NCBI GenBank assembly: GCA_041645005.1
Contig: JBAZQW010000050.1
Location: forward strand, 1 to 12,267
Direction: 5' to 3'
Origin: Pelotomaculum_B sp041645005
GTDB lineage: Bacteria > Bacillota > Desulfotomaculia > Desulfotomaculales > Pelotomaculaceae
Length of the DNA stretch: 12,267 nt
A model generated the notes under the pieces. The model was not told where the DNA came from, did no database searches, and saw only the letters and a program-made list of their open reading frames with translations. Position numbers and translations under genes: made by a program. Shown in pieces: positions 1 to 7,350 of this stretch. Numbering within the stretch: position 1 is the first letter of the stretch; each line of letters opens with the position of its first letter.

Positions 1-1818
1 GGTAATGGTTTTTTCTTCAATTGCCTTGTAAGGACAAACATTCTTGCAGACAAGACAACCGGAGCACATTTTTTCGTCTATCTGGGTAATCATCGGGTCA
101 GTGGCCAGCTCGTCCTTGGACAGCAGGGTGACTACTTTAACCGCAGCGCCGCTGGCCTGGGATACCGTGTCCGGGATATCCTTCGGACCCTGGCAGGCGC
201 CTGCCAGGAACAACCCGCCAGTCATAGTCTCAACAGGTCTTAATTTCGGGTGGGCTTCCTGGTAGAAACCATCTTTATCTGTCGGGCAGCCGACCATTTG
301 AGCAATTTTGTCCGAACCTTCACTCGGCATCATGGCTGTGGCCAGCACAACCAGGTCGGCCTCCACTGTTACCGGCCTGCCCAGCAGAGTATCGGTTCCC
401 ATAACTATCAGCTTGTCACCTGACTCGTATATCTTGGAAACCCTGCCCCTGATATACTGCGCGCCTTCCATAACCGTGCGCCTGTAAAACTCATCGTAAG
501 CCTTACCTGGTGTACGTACGTCCATGTAAAAGACATACGCGCTTGAGCCCTCGATTTTGTCCAGTACCTGGTGGGCGTGCTTGGCTGTATACATACAGCA
601 GGCGCGGGAACAGTACTCCTTGCCTTTAGCCTCGTCCCTTGAACCAACGCACTTGATAAATACAACCGATTTAGGCTCTTTACCGTCTGAGGGGCGAATA
701 ATTTTACCCCCTGTCAGACCGCCAGCGTTTGACATGCGCTCGAAGTGAAGACCGGTTATAACATTTTTAAAACGTCCGTAACCATACTCACCGTATGCTT
801 CCTCCCAGTTGAAGAGGTCGAAGCCGGTAGCCATCACTATGGCTCCCACTTTTTCCTTGATGATCTCTTCTTTCTGATCAAAATCAATTGCGCCGGTGGG
901 GCATATCTTCTTACATACGCCACATTTCCCTGTTTTTAAAAAGCGGCAGTTTTCCGGATCTATTATTGGTTTACCTGGTACAGCCTGTGGGAAGTTGATA
1001 TATATGCATTTTCTTGTACCTATACCCAGGTCATATTGACTCGGCACCTTGGTGGGGCATTTTTCCCAGCATGTGCCGCAGCCAGTACATACTTTGTGAT
1101 CTACAAAGCGCGGCCTCTGCTTAATGGTAACTTCAAAGTTACCGATATAACCGCTTACCTCTGTTACTTCAGAATAAGTCATTAACTGAATGTTAGGATG
1201 CTGACCCGCAGCAACCATCTTTGGCGTGCTTATTCAGGCGGAGCAGTCAAGGGTGGGAAAAGTCTTGTCCAGCATGGCCATTTTCCCGCCTATGGTTGGC
1301 TCCCTTTCTACCAGGATTACCTGGTGTCCTGCATCTGCAATATCTATGGCAACCTGCATACCGGCGATACCGCCGCCGATAACCAGCGCCTTTTTAGTGA
1401 CCGGGATATACGATTCAAACAGAGGTTCCACCTTGGAAACCTTTGCAAGAGCTCTTTTGATAAGGGCGACTGCTTTCCTGGTGGCGCCTTCTTTATCATC
1501 AGAGTGAACCCAGGTGCACTGTTCACGGATATTGGCCATCTCATACATGTACGGGTTTAAGCCGGCCTTGGCGATTGTTTTACGGAAGGTCGGTTCATGC
1601 AGCCTTGGTGAACATGAGGCTACGACCACCCTGTCCAGGTTATGTTCCTTGATAGCTTTAACTATTGTATCCTGGCCCGGCTCCGAACACATGTACTTGT
1701 AATCAGTGGCAAAAACGACTCCTGGAAATTTGCCCGCTTCCTGGACGACTTTAGGAACATCTATTACTCCACCGATGTTAGAGCCGCACCAGCAAACGAA
1801 AAGACCAATCCTTTTCAT
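1..1818 (-). CDS. hdrA: Selenocysteine-containing heterodisulfide reductase subunit A (HdrA), 3' end outside window
   Basis: HdrA is the FAD and iron-sulfur subunit of HdrABC-type complexes, where the flavin is the proposed electron-bifurcation site. ATG at 1818; 606 codons are visible. Seen: N-terminal HdrA domain (residues 1-140, FVCWCGSNIGG at 8-18); FAD-binding Rossmann motif (VIGGGIAG, about 146-153); in-frame TGA at codon 195 (1236-1234) in the motif Cys-Ser-Ala-Sec, followed by I-S-T-P-K-M; inserted ferredoxin clusters C244/C247/C250/C254 and C291/C299/C302/C306; the HdrA cysteine set C390, C403, C407-C408; and a C-terminal ferredoxin motif C585/C588/C591/C595. Beyond the TGA the frame stays open to the window edge and is HdrA-like throughout, so the TGA is read as selenocysteine. 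The family is about 650-660 residues, so perhaps 50 residues and the last cluster are missing. It follows hdrB by 26 bases. SD-like GGGAG lies about 9 bases before the ATG. Family call is very secure; Sec is strongly supported but not proven. Confidence 0.95.
1196..1236 (-). promoter_or_regulatory. Bacterial SECIS element with its UGA selenocysteine codon in hdrA
   Basis: UGA occupies 1236-1234. After 17 bases the mRNA can form a stem-loop at 1216-1196: left arm GGUUGCUG, loop CGGGU, right arm CAGCAUCC. All positions pair except one central U-U mismatch. The UGA-to-loop distance is 25 bases and the loop has G at its second position, both within the known limits for bacterial SECIS. The E. coli fdhF element has a comparable GG-U-UGC / GCA-CC upper stem with a bulged U that SelB recognises. 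The U-U mismatch here sits at the equivalent place. This would recruit SelB with Sec-tRNA to decode UGA. Folding was done by eye. Confidence 0.85.
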
Positions 1819-1844
1819 ATTCCATCGCTCCCGTAAGGAATTAA

Positions 1845-2705
1845 TTAACCAACCAGGCTCAATACTTTCTGGGTATCGGTAAAGTGCGTTTTAAGCCCAA
1901 GTTCGTCGGGACTTATCCCCATTGCCAAACCTAAGAGCTCGGTAAAATAAAATACCGGCAATTCATAGGTGGTGCCAAGTTGTTTATTGACACTCTTCTG
2001 GTGCCAGTCAAGATTGAGATGGCAGAACGGGCAGGCTACAACTACACAGTCAGCGCCGCTCTCTACCGCAGCTTTAAGGATCCTGTTAATCATCTTTACG
2101 GCAATCCCCAGATTGGAAACACCCAGGGACGCCCCGCAGCACTCGGTCTTATGGGCCCAGTCCAGCGCTTGCGCCCCGGCCAGCTTCATCATGTTATCCA
2201 TAAACATGGGGTTTTCCGGATCGTCAAAGCCGGTAATCTCGGGCGGTCTGACCAGCAAACAGCCGTAATAGGCTGCCACTTTCAGCTCACTCAGCGGCTT
2301 GATCACCTTGGATTTGATCAGCTCTGGATCAATTGTTCCGATAGCCTCAACCAGAGATTTGACCTTAAGGGTTCCCTTATACTCTTTCCCCGTTACCTTG
2401 TTTACTTTTTCTCTGATTTCCTGGTTTTCAGTCATTCTTTTATTGGCATGCGCCAGTTGCTGGTAGCAGGCTGCGCACCCTGTAGTTACATCCATACCCA
2501 TGCCTTCCGCTATGGCCAGGTTGCGCGCCGGCAGGGCGACATTTAGAAGGTGGCTTTTACCGTGTGCCGCGGTGGCGCCGCAACAGCTCCAGTCGGGTAT
2601 TTCAACCAGTTCCATACCCAGCTTTTTGGCAACCGCGTGGGTCGATGACTCATACTCCTTACCAGTGCCGTGGTAACTGCATCCTGGATAGTAAGCGTAC
2701 CTCAT
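1845..2705 (-). CDS. hdrB: Heterodisulfide reductase subunit B (HdrB), CCG-domain iron-sulfur protein
   Basis: HdrB carries the catalytic non-cubane iron-sulfur clusters that reduce disulfides in HdrABC complexes; in bacteria the natural substrate is often unknown. The 286-residue protein has two complete CCG motifs. The first is C9, C41-C42 and C77/C80. The second is C149, C189-C190 and C225/C228. Spacings (31, 34, 2 and 39, 34, 2) fit the family pattern, so both cluster sites look intact. Length is typical. There are no membrane segments and no signal peptide, so it is cytoplasmic. The ATG overlaps the hdrC stop in an ATGA (2705-2702), indicating translational coupling, and hdrA starts 26 bases after its TAA. 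A paralogous role as a succinate:quinone-type or lactate-utilisation CCG protein is unlikely given the hdrC and hdrA neighbours. Confidence 0.95.
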   Translation of the reverse strand: MRYAYYPGCSYHGTGKEYESSTHAVAKKLGMELVEIPDWSCCGATAAHGKSHLLNVALPARNLAIAEGMGMDVTTGCAACYQQLAHANKRMTENQEIREKVNKVTGKEYKGTLKVKSLVEAIGTIDPELIKSKVIKPLSELKVAAYYGCLLVRPPEITGFDDPENPMFMDNMMKLAGAQALDWAHKTECCGASLGVSNLGIAVKMINRILKAAVESGADCVVVACPFCHLNLDWHQKSVNKQLGTTYELPVFYFTELLGLAMGISPDELGLKTHFTDTQKVLSLVG

Positions 2706-3283
2706 TTCACCCCACCTTCCATCTTCTGGACTTCTGAAAAGATGCGGGCAATTTCAGCCGCGCCTTTAACCTTGGACGGCGACAGCTTGAGTTTGCCTTT
2801 CTGAAACATGGGTAGCCCCATGTCCGCGCCATTGAAAAGTTTCCCGCTTTTTAAGTTGTTTTGCATCACCAGGCCGATTTCATAGGTCCGCCCGTATTTT
2901 TCTACGGTGCTTAGTAAAGCATTATACATTATTTCCACGTATTTAGCTTTCCCTGCTGGCGCCGTGCCGCTTCTTCCCGCCATGATCCTGAGAGTTTCCA
3001 TTACATGGGCGATTTCTACTTTGCACGGGCAGCGGGTAGAGCAGGTGGAGCAGGAAGCGCAGATCCAGATCGTATCGCTTTTTAGCAATTCATCTTTCAT
3101 GCCGAGCTGGACCATGCGTATAACCTGGTTTGGAGTGTAATCCATTGCGAACGCCACCGGGCAGCCGGCGGTGCACTTGCCGCATTGGTAACACTTCTGC
3201 ACGGGTTGTCCGCTCTCAATGCCTATCTCTTCAATAAAATGTGCATTCTTAGCAATTGACTGATTAATGTTTATTGACTCCAT
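2702..3283 (-). CDS. hdrC: Heterodisulfide reductase subunit C (HdrC), 2x[4Fe-4S] electron-transfer subunit
   Basis: HdrC passes electrons between HdrA and HdrB through two cubane clusters. The 193-residue protein has two ferredoxin motifs: C31/C34/C37/C41 followed by Pro, and C75/C78/C81/C85 followed by Pro. The helical C-terminal half has no recognisable extra domain. The protein is soluble, and its length is typical of HdrC. I place the start at the ATG of MESININQ (3283) because AGAGGGG lies 6 bases upstream. A TTG 14 codons earlier (3325) would be in frame but sits 13 bases from the nearest other SD, which is too far. It is the first large gene of hdrC-hdrB-hdrA, ends in the ATGA overlap with hdrB, and its start codon lies inside a short leader ORF. 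Confidence 0.93.
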   Translation of the reverse strand: MESININQSIAKNAHFIEEIGIESGQPVQKCYQCGKCTAGCPVAFAMDYTPNQVIRMVQLGMKDELLKSDTIWICASCSTCSTRCPCKVEIAHVMETLRIMAGRSGTAPAGKAKYVEIMYNALLSTVEKYGRTYEIGLVMQNNLKSGKLFNGADMGLPMFQKGKLKLSPSKVKGAAEIARIFSEVQKMEGGVK

Positions 3284-3330
3284 AACAGACCCCTCTTTGC
3301 AGAAAAATCTCGATCGAAAGGGCAATACAT
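3271..3330 (-). CDS. Putative 19-codon leader ORF overlapping the hdrC start
   Basis: A near-perfect SD, AGGAGGT (3345-3339), lies 8 bases before an ATG at 3330 (a GTG directly before it, at 3333, is 5 bases away and in frame). The ORF reads MYCPFDRDFSAKRGLLWSQ and stops with TAA at 3273-3271, 10 bases past the hdrC ATG and in a different frame. The SD is stronger than that of hdrC itself. The overlap would let ribosomes ending on the leader restart at hdrC, or let leader translation control access to hdrC. I recognise no known leader peptide; there is no run of a single amino acid typical of attenuators. Translation is inferred from the SD only. Confidence 0.4.
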   Translation of the reverse strand: MYCPFDRDFSAKRGLLWSQ

Positions 3331-3418
3331 CACAAACTACCTCCTAGCGCCGTCAAACTATTTTAGAATATTTTTTTGTTACGTGATATCATTCACCTGC
3401 CATTTCCCCAAAACCATA

Positions 3419-3448
3419 ATTATAAACAAGGCAATTCAACGTTCACAA
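3419..3448 (-). promoter_or_regulatory. Candidate sigma-A promoter for hdrCBA
   Basis: On the minus strand there is a perfect -10 TATAAT (3424-3419), with TTGTGA (3448-3443) as -35 at 18-base spacing. Transcription would start near 3412, leaving about 80 bases before the leader ORF. The -35 is only a 4/6 match, and the region is AT-rich, so chance matches are possible. Confidence 0.4.
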
Positions 3449-3496
3449 AGTAAAAATTAATAGGGAAGGTTGTACTTAAAGCTATCAAAAAAAATC

Positions 3497-3526
3497 TTGA
3501 CGTTTGCTTAAATGCAAAAATGTCAA
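3497..3526. repeat. Interrupted inverted repeat upstream of hdrCBA, possible operator
   Basis: The outer arms are TTGAC / GTCAA and the inner arms TTTGC / GCAAA around the centre TTAAAT. The two arm pairs are separated by 1 base on one side and 3 on the other. It lies about 85-115 bases upstream of the inferred hdr transcription start. It has no T-tract on the minus strand close enough to be a good terminator. On the minus strand its last six bases read TTGACA, but no -10 is found at the right distance. Confidence 0.45.
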
Positions 3527-3551
3527 AAGCCTGTTGATATTATAGAATATT

Positions 3552-3567
3552 TGGACAGTTGTGTCCA
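3552..3567. repeat. Perfect 6-bp dyad TGGACA-N4-TGTCCA, possible regulator site
   Basis: TGGACAGTTGTGTCCA is a perfect inverted repeat with a 4-base centre, the size of a dimeric regulator site. It lies about 140-155 bases upstream of the inferred hdr start. Its half-site TGTCCA resembles the outer half TGTCAA of the repeat 25 bases away, so the same protein might bind both. I cannot assign a regulator family. Confidence 0.4.
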
Positions 3568-3728
3568 TAGACCTATCCCTAAACACTATGTTCATGGGAT
3601 ATATTATATAATATGGTTATATATGTCTTACTGATTATGCCTCAAATCGTTACAATTATACTGCTCATCTATATAAAAGTAAATTATTTTGGCTTACAAA
3701 AATATTGCATTTTTATATACTTAATGCC

Positions 3729-3753
3729 AAAAAGGCAGACGCTATCGCCTGCC
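3729..3753 (-). terminator. Intrinsic terminator downstream of dinG
   Basis: Minus-strand RNA: stem GGCAGGCG, loop AUAG, stem CGUCUGCC (one G-U pair), then five U. It is 187 bases after the dinG stop and insulates the hdr promoter region from dinG transcription. Confidence 0.75.
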
Positions 3754-3939
3754 CGCAAGTATTACTTCCAAATTTTCATCAGCCATGTTCTAAAGAATGA
3801 CGGAAGTCTCACAAAGTATACGCGCAAAACTAATCACTTCCCTTCATTAGATTAGCTATTAATATATTATTTCAAACCTGGTCGGAATGTGCTATCTTTT
3901 TTGCAATAATTTATTCCGGTATTTACAGGAAAATTTATT

Positions 3940-6753
3940 TTATTTATCGGCTCCAAGCCAGGCCAGGATCTTTTTTGAAATTAAGTCAACACCGCCCCTG
4001 ATGTGGCTTTTTAAAGGAAGTGAAATCAAAAACTGCCTGCCGTAACTTCTGTCCAGGATGCGCCTGTCAAGGATCACCACACAGCCACGGTCCCTGCTGC
4101 TGCGAATCAGCCTGCCAAAGCCCTGTTTAAGGCGGATAACAGCCTGAGGTACACTTAATGCCCGGAAACCGTCTTTTTCACGCCTCGCCAGATCTTCCAG
4201 ACGTGCTTCCACAACCGGCACGGAAGGTGACATAAAAGGCAGTTTAACGATAACCACGCAAGTTAGCGCGTCACCGGGCACATCCACTCCTTCCCAAAAG
4301 CTTGACGCCCCGAATAAAACTGTTCTTCCATCTTTTTTAAACTCTTCCAAAAGCCTCGTCCTGCTGCCGTCAATGCCGTGGCCCAGAAGGCAGATATCAA
4401 TGCTTTCCAGCCCGGGTTTCAGGCGCCTGTATATCTCACGCAGAGTCCGGTGGGAGGTAAAAAGAACAAGAGTCCTGCCTCCGGTTGTTTCAAGCAGCTT
4501 ATACAGGGCATGTTCAAGCTTCTCGAAGTAAACATTTTCATCTACGCTTCCCTGAACCGGCAGGTCACGGCTTATGCAAAGCAGGGCTTGTTGATCGTAA
4601 ACAAAAGGAGAATCGAAAAGAGCTTTAATCAACCTGTCTTCCGTAATGTAATCAAGGCCGTTGCGTTCCATGAAGTGAAGGAAATTTCCGCTTACCGCAA
4701 GGGTAGCCGAGGTAAGGATCACGGTTTTTTTGTTTTTAAACAGGCGTTCATATAAGATTGCACCGGCGTTTATCGGAGCGGCAATCAGGGCACAGTTCCT
4801 GTTCTGAGTCCTTGGGGAATGCTCAAGCTCTGCCCAGTAAACAAAGTCAGGGTCCCCGCCCTCCAAAATGAATTGAAAATCACCAGCTAAAACCTCACCG
4901 CCCAAACTGATTTGAGCGGCATCCCGCGCTCCTCCCACCCAGGCTTCTTCTGACAAAGACCATACTTCCATGATATTGGCGCATGATTTTAAATCATCTA
5001 TAAACTTTCGTAAAATCATTACACATTTTTCACCGGACTCCAGAAGGGCGCTATAGTCCGGCTCCAGACGGGATAATCTCAGAGAAAACCGGCTGTATTC
5101 TTTTTCAACAACTGATAAACTTTCTACGGCCGCATCCCATAAAAGCATAAAAAACAGCCGTACGGCCTCAACCGCTTCCAATCTGGTTTCCTGCGCCTGT
5201 TTTATCGCCTGCACCCATTTGAGTCCGTCGGCGGGCGGCGCTTTTTCGGATAATTTGGTTAGTGCTTTTCCGGCTGATCCCAGCCAGCGGTAGGCCGCGC
5301 TCTGTGAAAACTGCCTGCCCAGATGAGTTGTCGCTGATTCTTCAAGGTGGTGAGCTTCATCGATAATTAAGGGACCATAGGCGGGCAGCACCTTGTTCTC
5401 AGCTCTTATGTCCGAAAAAAGCAGCGAGTGATTGGTAATGATTAAATCAGCTTCTTCGGCTAATTTTCTGGCCTTATTTACAAAACAATCCCTTTGGTGC
5501 GGGCAGCGCGGCCCCAAACAGCCGTCCGCCTCACCGCAGACATTCAGCCACAGCTCATTCTCAACAGGGGAAATGTTTAATTCGCTTTTATCTCCAGTAT
5601 TTGTGGTTGTGAGCCACATTAACAATCTGGCATAAAAACCCGCTTCTTCCGGCAGGTGAAAACCTTCAAACACACTGACCCATCTGCGCAGGCAGATGTA
5701 ATTCTGGCGTCCTTTGGCCAGTGCCGCCCGGAAAGGCTCCTTGATCACTTCTGTCAGCAGTGGAACATCTTTAATCCAAAGCTGCTCCTGAAGGTTAATG
5801 GTATGAGTGGCTATCAGCACCCTTTCGCCACTTTGCAGGCTCCACATAACGGCAGGAACCAGGTAAGCCATAGATTTGCCCACACCGGTGCCCGCCTCCA
5901 TCAGCAGGCACTTTTCCTCATTAAGAGCGCGCGTGATTTCAACAACCATCGCTTCTTGCTGGGGACGGTATTCGTAAGCCGGCAGCGCCCCGGCCAGAGG
6001 ACCATCTTTTCTTAGAAAAGAAACCACTTCTTCCTCGTTAAGCAATGATTTTTCTTTGCTCTCGGAGTACTCCGGGTGAGGTCTGACTTTTTGAAAGACT
6101 TTATCCCCATCCCTCTTCCAGTAAGATAAAGGGGATATTTTTTGATCAGGAAACGTCTTTAAGTTACTTTTGATCAGATCACTTATAAAGCCTGACCAGT
6201 CTGAACGGGCTTCAGCAAGAAGGTTGCCGAGTTGCATCAATGTATTGAGGTTTATCTCACGCAATTTGCCAGTCAGTTTATTAATAAGAAAAGCAGCCGC
6301 CAGGGCATCTTCCAGCGCCCTGTGTTTCCCCTCAGTGCTTATATTAAACATGGCGCAAAGTGATTCAAGCCGGAAGCCGGGTGCGTCAGGCGCCACGATT
6401 CTGGCCAACTCCAGCGTATCAAAAACAGGATTGCTGAAAGGAGCGCCCCGCGCGGCAGTAAGAAACCCCAGATCAAAATTGATATTATGACCGGCTATCG
6501 CTTCTTCACCTATGAATTCTAAAACTTCCGGCAAAACACTTGCAAGCTGAGGCGCCCCTGCCAGGTCCCTGTCAGTAATTCCTGTCAGCCTCTTTATCTT
6601 TAAGGGCAGGGCCATTCCAGGATTGACCAGAGTATGATACTTCCCGGTAATCTCCCCTTGTACCAGCCTGACCAGGCCTACTTCTATTATCTTATCGACA
6701 GTGGGATTCAGGCCTGTTGTTTCAAGGTCACATACAATAAAATCATTTTTCAT
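3940..6753 (-). CDS. dinG: DinG-family ATP-dependent helicase with N-terminal 3'-5' exonuclease domain
   Basis: This is a 937-residue fusion of a DEDDh exonuclease and an XPD/DinG-type superfamily 2 helicase, the architecture of Firmicute DinG. Exonuclease residues D9 and E11 (CDLETTGLNP), D94 (HNINFD), H144 and D149 are all present. The helicase has Walker A AGTGVGKS (287-294), DEAH box at 465-468, a motif V-like FGASSFWEGVD, and motif VI QGFGRLIRS from 877. An iron-sulfur domain is suggested by C354, C412, C417 and C423. The C-x4-C-x5-C spacing is that of E. coli DinG, whereas some Firmicute homologues such as S. aureus lack the cluster. Role by family: unwinding 5'-tailed DNA or R-loops and trimming 3' ends in repair. 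ATG start with AGGGG 8 bases upstream. It forms a single-gene unit, flanked by the ppiB terminator upstream and its own terminator downstream. Confidence 0.93.
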   Translation of the reverse strand: MKNDFIVCDLETTGLNPTVDKIIEVGLVRLVQGEITGKYHTLVNPGMALPLKIKRLTGITDRDLAGAPQLASVLPEVLEFIGEEAIAGHNINFDLGFLTAARGAPFSNPVFDTLELARIVAPDAPGFRLESLCAMFNISTEGKHRALEDALAAAFLINKLTGKLREINLNTLMQLGNLLAEARSDWSGFISDLIKSNLKTFPDQKISPLSYWKRDGDKVFQKVRPHPEYSESKEKSLLNEEEVVSFLRKDGPLAGALPAYEYRPQQEAMVVEITRALNEEKCLLMEAGTGVGKSMAYLVPAVMWSLQSGERVLIATHTINLQEQLWIKDVPLLTEVIKEPFRAALAKGRQNYICLRRWVSVFEGFHLPEEAGFYARLLMWLTTTNTGDKSELNISPVENELWLNVCGEADGCLGPRCPHQRDCFVNKARKLAEEADLIITNHSLLFSDIRAENKVLPAYGPLIIDEAHHLEESATTHLGRQFSQSAAYRWLGSAGKALTKLSEKAPPADGLKWVQAIKQAQETRLEAVEAVRLFFMLLWDAAVESLSVVEKEYSRFSLRLSRLEPDYSALLESGEKCVMILRKFIDDLKSCANIMEVWSLSEEAWVGGARDAAQISLGGEVLAGDFQFILEGGDPDFVYWAELEHSPRTQNRNCALIAAPINAGAILYERLFKNKKTVILTSATLAVSGNFLHFMERNGLDYITEDRLIKALFDSPFVYDQQALLCISRDLPVQGSVDENVYFEKLEHALYKLLETTGGRTLVLFTSHRTLREIYRRLKPGLESIDICLLGHGIDGSRTRLLEEFKKDGRTVLFGASSFWEGVDVPGDALTCVVIVKLPFMSPSVPVVEARLEDLARREKDGFRALSVPQAVIRLKQGFGRLIRSSRDRGCVVILDRRILDRSYGRQFLISLPLKSHIRGGVDLISKKILAWLGADK

Positions 6754-6854
6754 TTTTATAGCCCCTATAACTGAATGAATACAACTTTTCTATAAAAACA
6801 TTGCAAATCCTTTTTGTTTAATTTCCTGATTATGCTGCTTAGAGTTGTAAAACT

Positions 6855-6888
6855 TAAAAAAATAAGCCCTGGCGGTTAGCCAGGACTT
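6855..6888 (-). terminator. Intrinsic terminator after ppiB
   Basis: Minus-strand stem CCTGGC, loop TAACC, stem GCCAGG, extended by AAG/CTT pairing across one mismatch, then a run of seven T. It lies 16 bases after the ppiB stop and ends the hydrolase-ppiB unit. Confidence 0.85.
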
Positions 6889-6903
6889 GTATCGGCGCCT
6901 TGA

Positions 6904-7332
6904 TCAATCTTCATCCACAATAGTGACTTCCTTCATCTTGTCACCCTGTTTAATCGCGTCTACCACTTCCATCCCTTCCAACACCTTGCCAAAAACGGTA
7001 TGTAATCCGTCCAGATGGGGGAAAGCGTCATAGCAGATAAAAAACTGGCTGCCTCCTGTATCCTTGCCGGCGTGGGCCATCGACAGGGAGCCGCGCAGGT
7101 GTTTGTTCGGGTTAATTTCACATTTGATTTTGTAGCCCGGGCCACCAGTCCCAGTGCCGTGGGGACAGCCGCCCTGGATCACAAACCCCGGGATGACCCT
7201 GTGGAAGATCAGCCCGTTGTAAAATCCCTTTTTAATTAAAGACTCGAAGTTCGCTACCGTATTGGGAGCGTCTTTTTCAAACAACTCTATTACGATGTTT
7301 CCTTTTTCAGTTTCAATAACTGCCTTTTTCAA
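6904..7332 (-). CDS. ppiB: Peptidyl-prolyl cis-trans isomerase, cytoplasmic cyclophilin type
   Basis: Cyclophilins catalyse cis-trans isomerisation of X-Pro bonds and assist folding. The 142-residue protein is the short bacterial form with no signal peptide, so it acts in the cytoplasm. Core motifs are present: FHRVIPGFVIQGG (43-55) with catalytic R45, MAHAGKDTGGSQFFI (85-99), and the HLDGLHTVFG loop (106-115). The residue equivalent to human CypA Trp121 is H106, which predicts weak cyclosporin binding; this is inference from the family. I choose the TTG at 7332 because GAGGTG (7343-7338) lies 5 bases upstream. A TTG five codons earlier overlaps that SD. It starts 18 bases after the stop of the upstream metal-dependent hydrolase, so the two are probably co-transcribed. 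Confidence 0.92.
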   Translation of the reverse strand: MKKAVIETEKGNIVIELFEKDAPNTVANFESLIKKGFYNGLIFHRVIPGFVIQGGCPHGTGTGGPGYKIKCEINPNKHLRGSLSMAHAGKDTGGSQFFICYDAFPHLDGLHTVFGKVLEGMEVVDAIKQGDKMKEVTIVDED

Positions 7333-7350
7333 GTAAGCACCTCGCAAATT

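Larger units (their letters stand above)
3331..3939. other. AT-rich intergenic regulatory region between dinG and hdrCBA
   Basis: This 609-base stretch holds no convincing protein gene. From high to low coordinate it contains the dinG terminator (3753-3729), a perfect AT palindrome (3601-3614), two inverted repeats (3552-3567 and 3497-3526), the candidate hdr promoter (3448-3419) and the leader-ORF SD (3345-3339). An 80-codon frame on the plus strand (3613-3855) has no SD, runs through the terminator hairpin and has a composition typical of translated AT-rich spacer. From 3754 to 3939 I see nothing specific. Confidence 0.6.

Noticed and set aside
1198..1560. Overlapping plus-strand frames opposite the hdrA TGA region
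   Set aside because: They mirror the hdrA coding strand and have no recognisable protein features. They do not explain the conserved minus-strand frame.
1234..1818. Reading hdrA as a 194-residue truncated protein or pseudogene ending at the TGA
   Set aside because: The frame continues without any other stop to the window edge with well-conserved HdrA sequence and intact cysteine motifs, the TGA sits at a known Sec position, and a SECIS-like hairpin follows.
1980..2546. 188-codon open frame on the plus strand opposite hdrB
   Set aside because: It is antisense to a gene with complete CCG motifs, shows no domain, and has no SD. It is a shadow of hdrB codon composition.
3284..3325. N-terminal extension of HdrC from the in-frame TTG at 3325
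   Set aside because: The AGGAGGT is 13 bases away from this TTG, and the internal ATG at 3283 has its own AGAGGGG at 6 bases.
3380..3402. Possible sigma-54 (-24/-12) promoter with TGGCAGG on the minus strand upstream of hdrC
   Set aside because: The -12 element reads TGATA where TTGCA is expected, and no other sign of sigma-54 control is present.
3613..3855. 80-codon plus-strand ORF with a hydrophobic start in the dinG-hdrC spacer
   Set aside because: It has no SD, a composition of translated AT-rich DNA, and it runs through the dinG terminator hairpin.
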